Shown: piece after piece, positions 62,287-64,000 of the stretch
How positions within the stretch are numbered: the first letter of the stretch is position 1
How the letters are laid out: each line of letters starts with the position of its first letter
From: Aeoliella mucimassa
GTDB taxonomy: Bacteria; Planctomycetota; Planctomycetia; Pirellulales; Lacipirellulaceae
Reading direction: 5' to 3'
Assembly (NCBI RefSeq): GCF_007748035.1
Contig: NZ_CP036278.1
Location: 2,294,001 to 2,358,000 of the forward strand
Length of the DNA: 64,000 nt
Notes under the pieces: generated by a model
The model's input: only the letters and a program-made list of their open reading frames with translations
Told to the model about the DNA's origin: nothing
The model's database searches: none
Position numbers and translations under genes: made by a program

Positions 62287-63510
62287 TTAGAAGATGCTGC
62301 CGCCCCGTGTGAATTGATTGCTCAGTGCAGCGTTTTCAACGTCTTCCGATTTGCCTTCGAGCTTCAGAATCCGCTGCTGTTGCGTTACGATTCTGCTGTT
62401 CACGGTCTCCAGTCGGTCTAGCAGAAGGTCGAGAGTTCTGTTTTGCGAGTCTTGCAGTTCGGCTTCTCTTTGTCGCAGCTCCTCGAGCTTTTGGCGTGTC
62501 CCTTCCGGGTCGAGTTCTTGAATGCGAGTTTCGAGCGATTTGACGATGTCGACCTGTGTGTTGTAGTCGGTGTCTGAGCCATACAGCAGATTGGCCTTCT
62601 CTTTCTTCAGCCGTTCTTGCAGGCCGACAATCTGGGCTTGCTGCGCTTCGACCACCGCCTGTTGCTCGTCGATCGCCTTTTGGTCGACACGAAACTCGTC
62701 GCGACGAATGCCGATTTGCTCTTGTAGGATGTCCTTCCGCCTTTGGAAGTTCTCAAGGTATCGCTCGGCACCTGTCAGCTCGCCAATGTCTCCGCGGTCT
62801 CTCGCTGCACCGATAGTCTTTTGGGTGCTGACCGTCTTCTGGATTTCGGCTTCCAACTCCGAAAGCAGTTCAGCGCGAATCTTGCTCACCTCGCCGCTGT
62901 CACCTCGCTCCTGAGCCAGGCTAAGACGTTCGCGGGTAATGCCTCGATTCGCGTTTCGCTCACTCTGCAGGATCTCGCGGTACTCAAAGAACTTATCTAG
63001 CTCGTCGTTCTGGAGTCGCAGGTCTTTGGTAGCGTCTGTGATTTCTTGCTGCCACGAATGCCAGGTGGTAGCGGCAATGCTTACTGCCGTTGTGGCACCA
63101 GCGATTGCGATTCCCCACGGTCCCGCCAGCACACCACCCGCTTGTTGAAATAGGGTCGTCATGCCGCTGATTTGCTCAACACCGCCCCGCAGCGTGGAGA
63201 ACAGCCGGATCGACGGCGGAAGTGCATCGTCCATCGCCACGGCATAGAGACCGCCGGCCGATGCGAGCTTGGAGAGCCCTTCACCAAGACGGTTGGATTC
63301 TTCGCGAAGCGTCAGCAAGGAACCTTGCGACTCCGAGCTTGCGGAAGAGATTTCCTTGCTAAGCGCTTTTGTCGATTCGGTGGCTTGCTTCACTTCGTTC
63401 TTGACCGATTCAATCTCACGCTTCACAGGTCCCATGTCGGGAGCCTGCAGGTCAGCTTTGATCTGCTCCAGCTTTACTTTGACAATTACGTTGCGAATTA
63501 CGTCGGCCAT
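62287..63510 (-). CDS. Phage tail tape-measure-like coiled-coil protein
   Basis: 407 residues. A short N-terminal domain, a coiled coil at about residues 20-75, a Gly/Ala-rich hydrophobic stretch (GGVLAGPWGIAIAGATTAVS), then about 230 residues of heptad-rich coiled coil (QQAVVEAQQAQIVGLQERLK). This is the layout of tail tape-measure proteins, although shorter than most. It overlaps the preceding small gene by 13 bases. Another structural coiled-coil protein remains possible. Confidence 0.7.
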   Translation of the reverse strand: MADVIRNVIVKVKLEQIKADLQAPDMGPVKREIESVKNEVKQATESTKALSKEISSASSESQGSLLTLREESNRLGEGLSKLASAGGLYAVAMDDALPPSIRLFSTLRGGVEQISGMTTLFQQAGGVLAGPWGIAIAGATTAVSIAATTWHSWQQEITDATKDLRLQNDELDKFFEYREILQSERNANRGITRERLSLAQERGDSGEVSKIRAELLSELEAEIQKTVSTQKTIGAARDRGDIGELTGAERYLENFQRRKDILQEQIGIRRDEFRVDQKAIDEQQAVVEAQQAQIVGLQERLKKEKANLLYGSDTDYNTQVDIVKSLETRIQELDPEGTRQKLEELRQREAELQDSQNRTLDLLLDRLETVNSRIVTQQQRILKLEGKSEDVENAALSNQFTRGGSIF

Positions 63511-63734
63511 GATTTCGCGATCTCCTCGAATAGGTCAGCCAGAGAGTCATAGACCTCGGCGTCTTGCTGGTGGAGGCTGAGCAGCGATGAACGCATGAGC
63601 ATCAAGGTCGAACGATCCAGAGCTTCGGGGTGCGGAGTTCGCAATAGTCGCTCTCGGCACTCTCGATGCACCTGGGCTCCGTTTCGCATCACGCTGGCTT
63701 GCTTCAGCAAAATTTTAATTGGATGGTCTGCCAC
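63498..63734 (-). CDS. Small phage protein upstream of the tape-measure gene
   Basis: 78 residues, no recognised motif, mostly helical (ERLLRTPHPEALDRSTLMLM). In tailed phages the gene before the tape measure is usually a tail assembly chaperone, which fits its place and overlap, but that is inference. The start at 63734 is the only upstream ATG-type start in frame. Confidence 0.6.
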   Translation of the reverse strand: MADHPIKILLKQASVMRNGAQVHRECRERLLRTPHPEALDRSTLMLMRSSLLSLHQQDAEVYDSLADLFEEIAKSWPT

Positions 63735-63821
63735 GGGGTTTCTCGGTTGTTGCGAATCCGGGTGGCCGGGCGACTACTTGACCTAGTTTTAAGCAGCCGC
63801 CCGACCGTCCCGGAGTCTGAT

Positions 63822-64000
63822 CTAGCTGTAAGTGAGCTTTCGGGGCATCTTCGTTTTTTCACCGGTCTCGGCTTCGCCGATCTTCGTGATCGTCAGGTCT
63901 CGCATGCCATGTTTTCTGGAAGGCCATACCCCCCAAACATCGCAACTTTGTGCCCACGCCTGGTCTTCATTTTCGGCGACGACCACTGTTACCTTTTCTT
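63822..64000 (-). CDS. Hypothetical protein, 5' partial
   Basis: A minus-strand frame open from the window edge to a stop at 63822-63824, 59 residues visible (MRDLTITKIGEAETGEKTKM near the end). It probably belongs to the same phage region; the upstream part lies outside the window. No family recognised. Confidence 0.6.
   Translation of the reverse strand, partial: EKVTVVVAENEDQAWAQSCDVWGVWPSRKHGMRDLTITKIGEAETGEKTKMPRKLTYS

Noticed and set aside
1-64000. CRISPR array or insertion sequence with a transposase
   Set aside because: No regularly spaced direct repeats and no transposase-like protein were seen. The repeats found are palindromic or single direct copies.

Overview
The window looks like chromosome of a planctomycete, most likely of the Pirellulales type. 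The evidence is a c-type-cytochrome DUF1549/DUF1553 protein paired with a Tat-exported DUF1501 protein, several Tat-exported Gfo/Idh/MocA and aldo/keto-reductase proteins, an Asn-rich Rho, a fused CcoN-CcoO oxidase, and carbohydrate genes (GH127, FucP-type transporter, amino-sugar catabolism). Most genes are GC-rich and tightly spaced. The accessory stretches near 26-28.5 kb, 52.3-54.2 kb and 56.8-64 kb stand out from this.

Layout. 1-8.5 kb: the end of a GH127 glycosidase, an acyltransferase, a STAS protein, the DUF1501/cytochrome pair, a secreted protein and a Tat-exported aldo/keto reductase. 8.5-15.1 kb: an amino-sugar locus with a GntR regulator, NagA, an Nramp-like permease, two oxidoreductases and NagB, closed by tRNA-Cys with its own promoter and terminator. 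15.6-26.1 kb: housekeeping and envelope genes (ChlI-like AAA ATPase, intradiol dioxygenase, nitroreductase, GspF-like protein, nuclease, HNH protein, ferredoxin, ECF sigma factor, Tag, MnmG). 26.1-28.5 kb: an accessory patch with a duplicated DUF433 antitoxin, a DUF433/DUF5615 pair and a palindromic repeat cluster.

29-38.1 kb: one minus-strand operon reading rrf2, ccoNO, ccoQ, ccoP, ccoG, a fixH-like ORF, a SafE-like gene, ccoI and ccoS. It encodes a complete cbb3 terminal oxidase with its copper and assembly factors. Two matching inverted repeats upstream of rrf2 suggest autoregulation by an Fe-S Rrf2 protein. 38.5-46 kb: a Cys-rich barrel protein, a DUF454 protein, a YeiH-type exporter and a sugar operon (DUF6786-like lipoprotein, FucP transporter, nucleotidyltransferase). 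46-56.6 kb: rho, about 1.1 kb with no gene, a thioredoxin/YHS-like secreted protein, a TPR protein, an STN-like protein, a repeat-rich spacer, an SLC13 permease and a small PHA-system protein.

56.8-64 kb: an integrated element starting at tRNA-Glu(CTC). It has a tRNA-proximal tyrosine integrase with a 2-base frameshift just before its catalytic tyrosine, a second intact tyrosine recombinase, an unusual structured leader of about 86 nt, a decayed gene with one in-frame stop, and phage genes (terminase small subunit, tape-measure-like protein). It runs off the right edge. The best candidates for something undescribed are the structured RNA-like element at 60268-60353, the Nramp-like permease lacking the metal-binding signature inside an amino-sugar locus, and the dispersed TAGATTCCCA palindromes.
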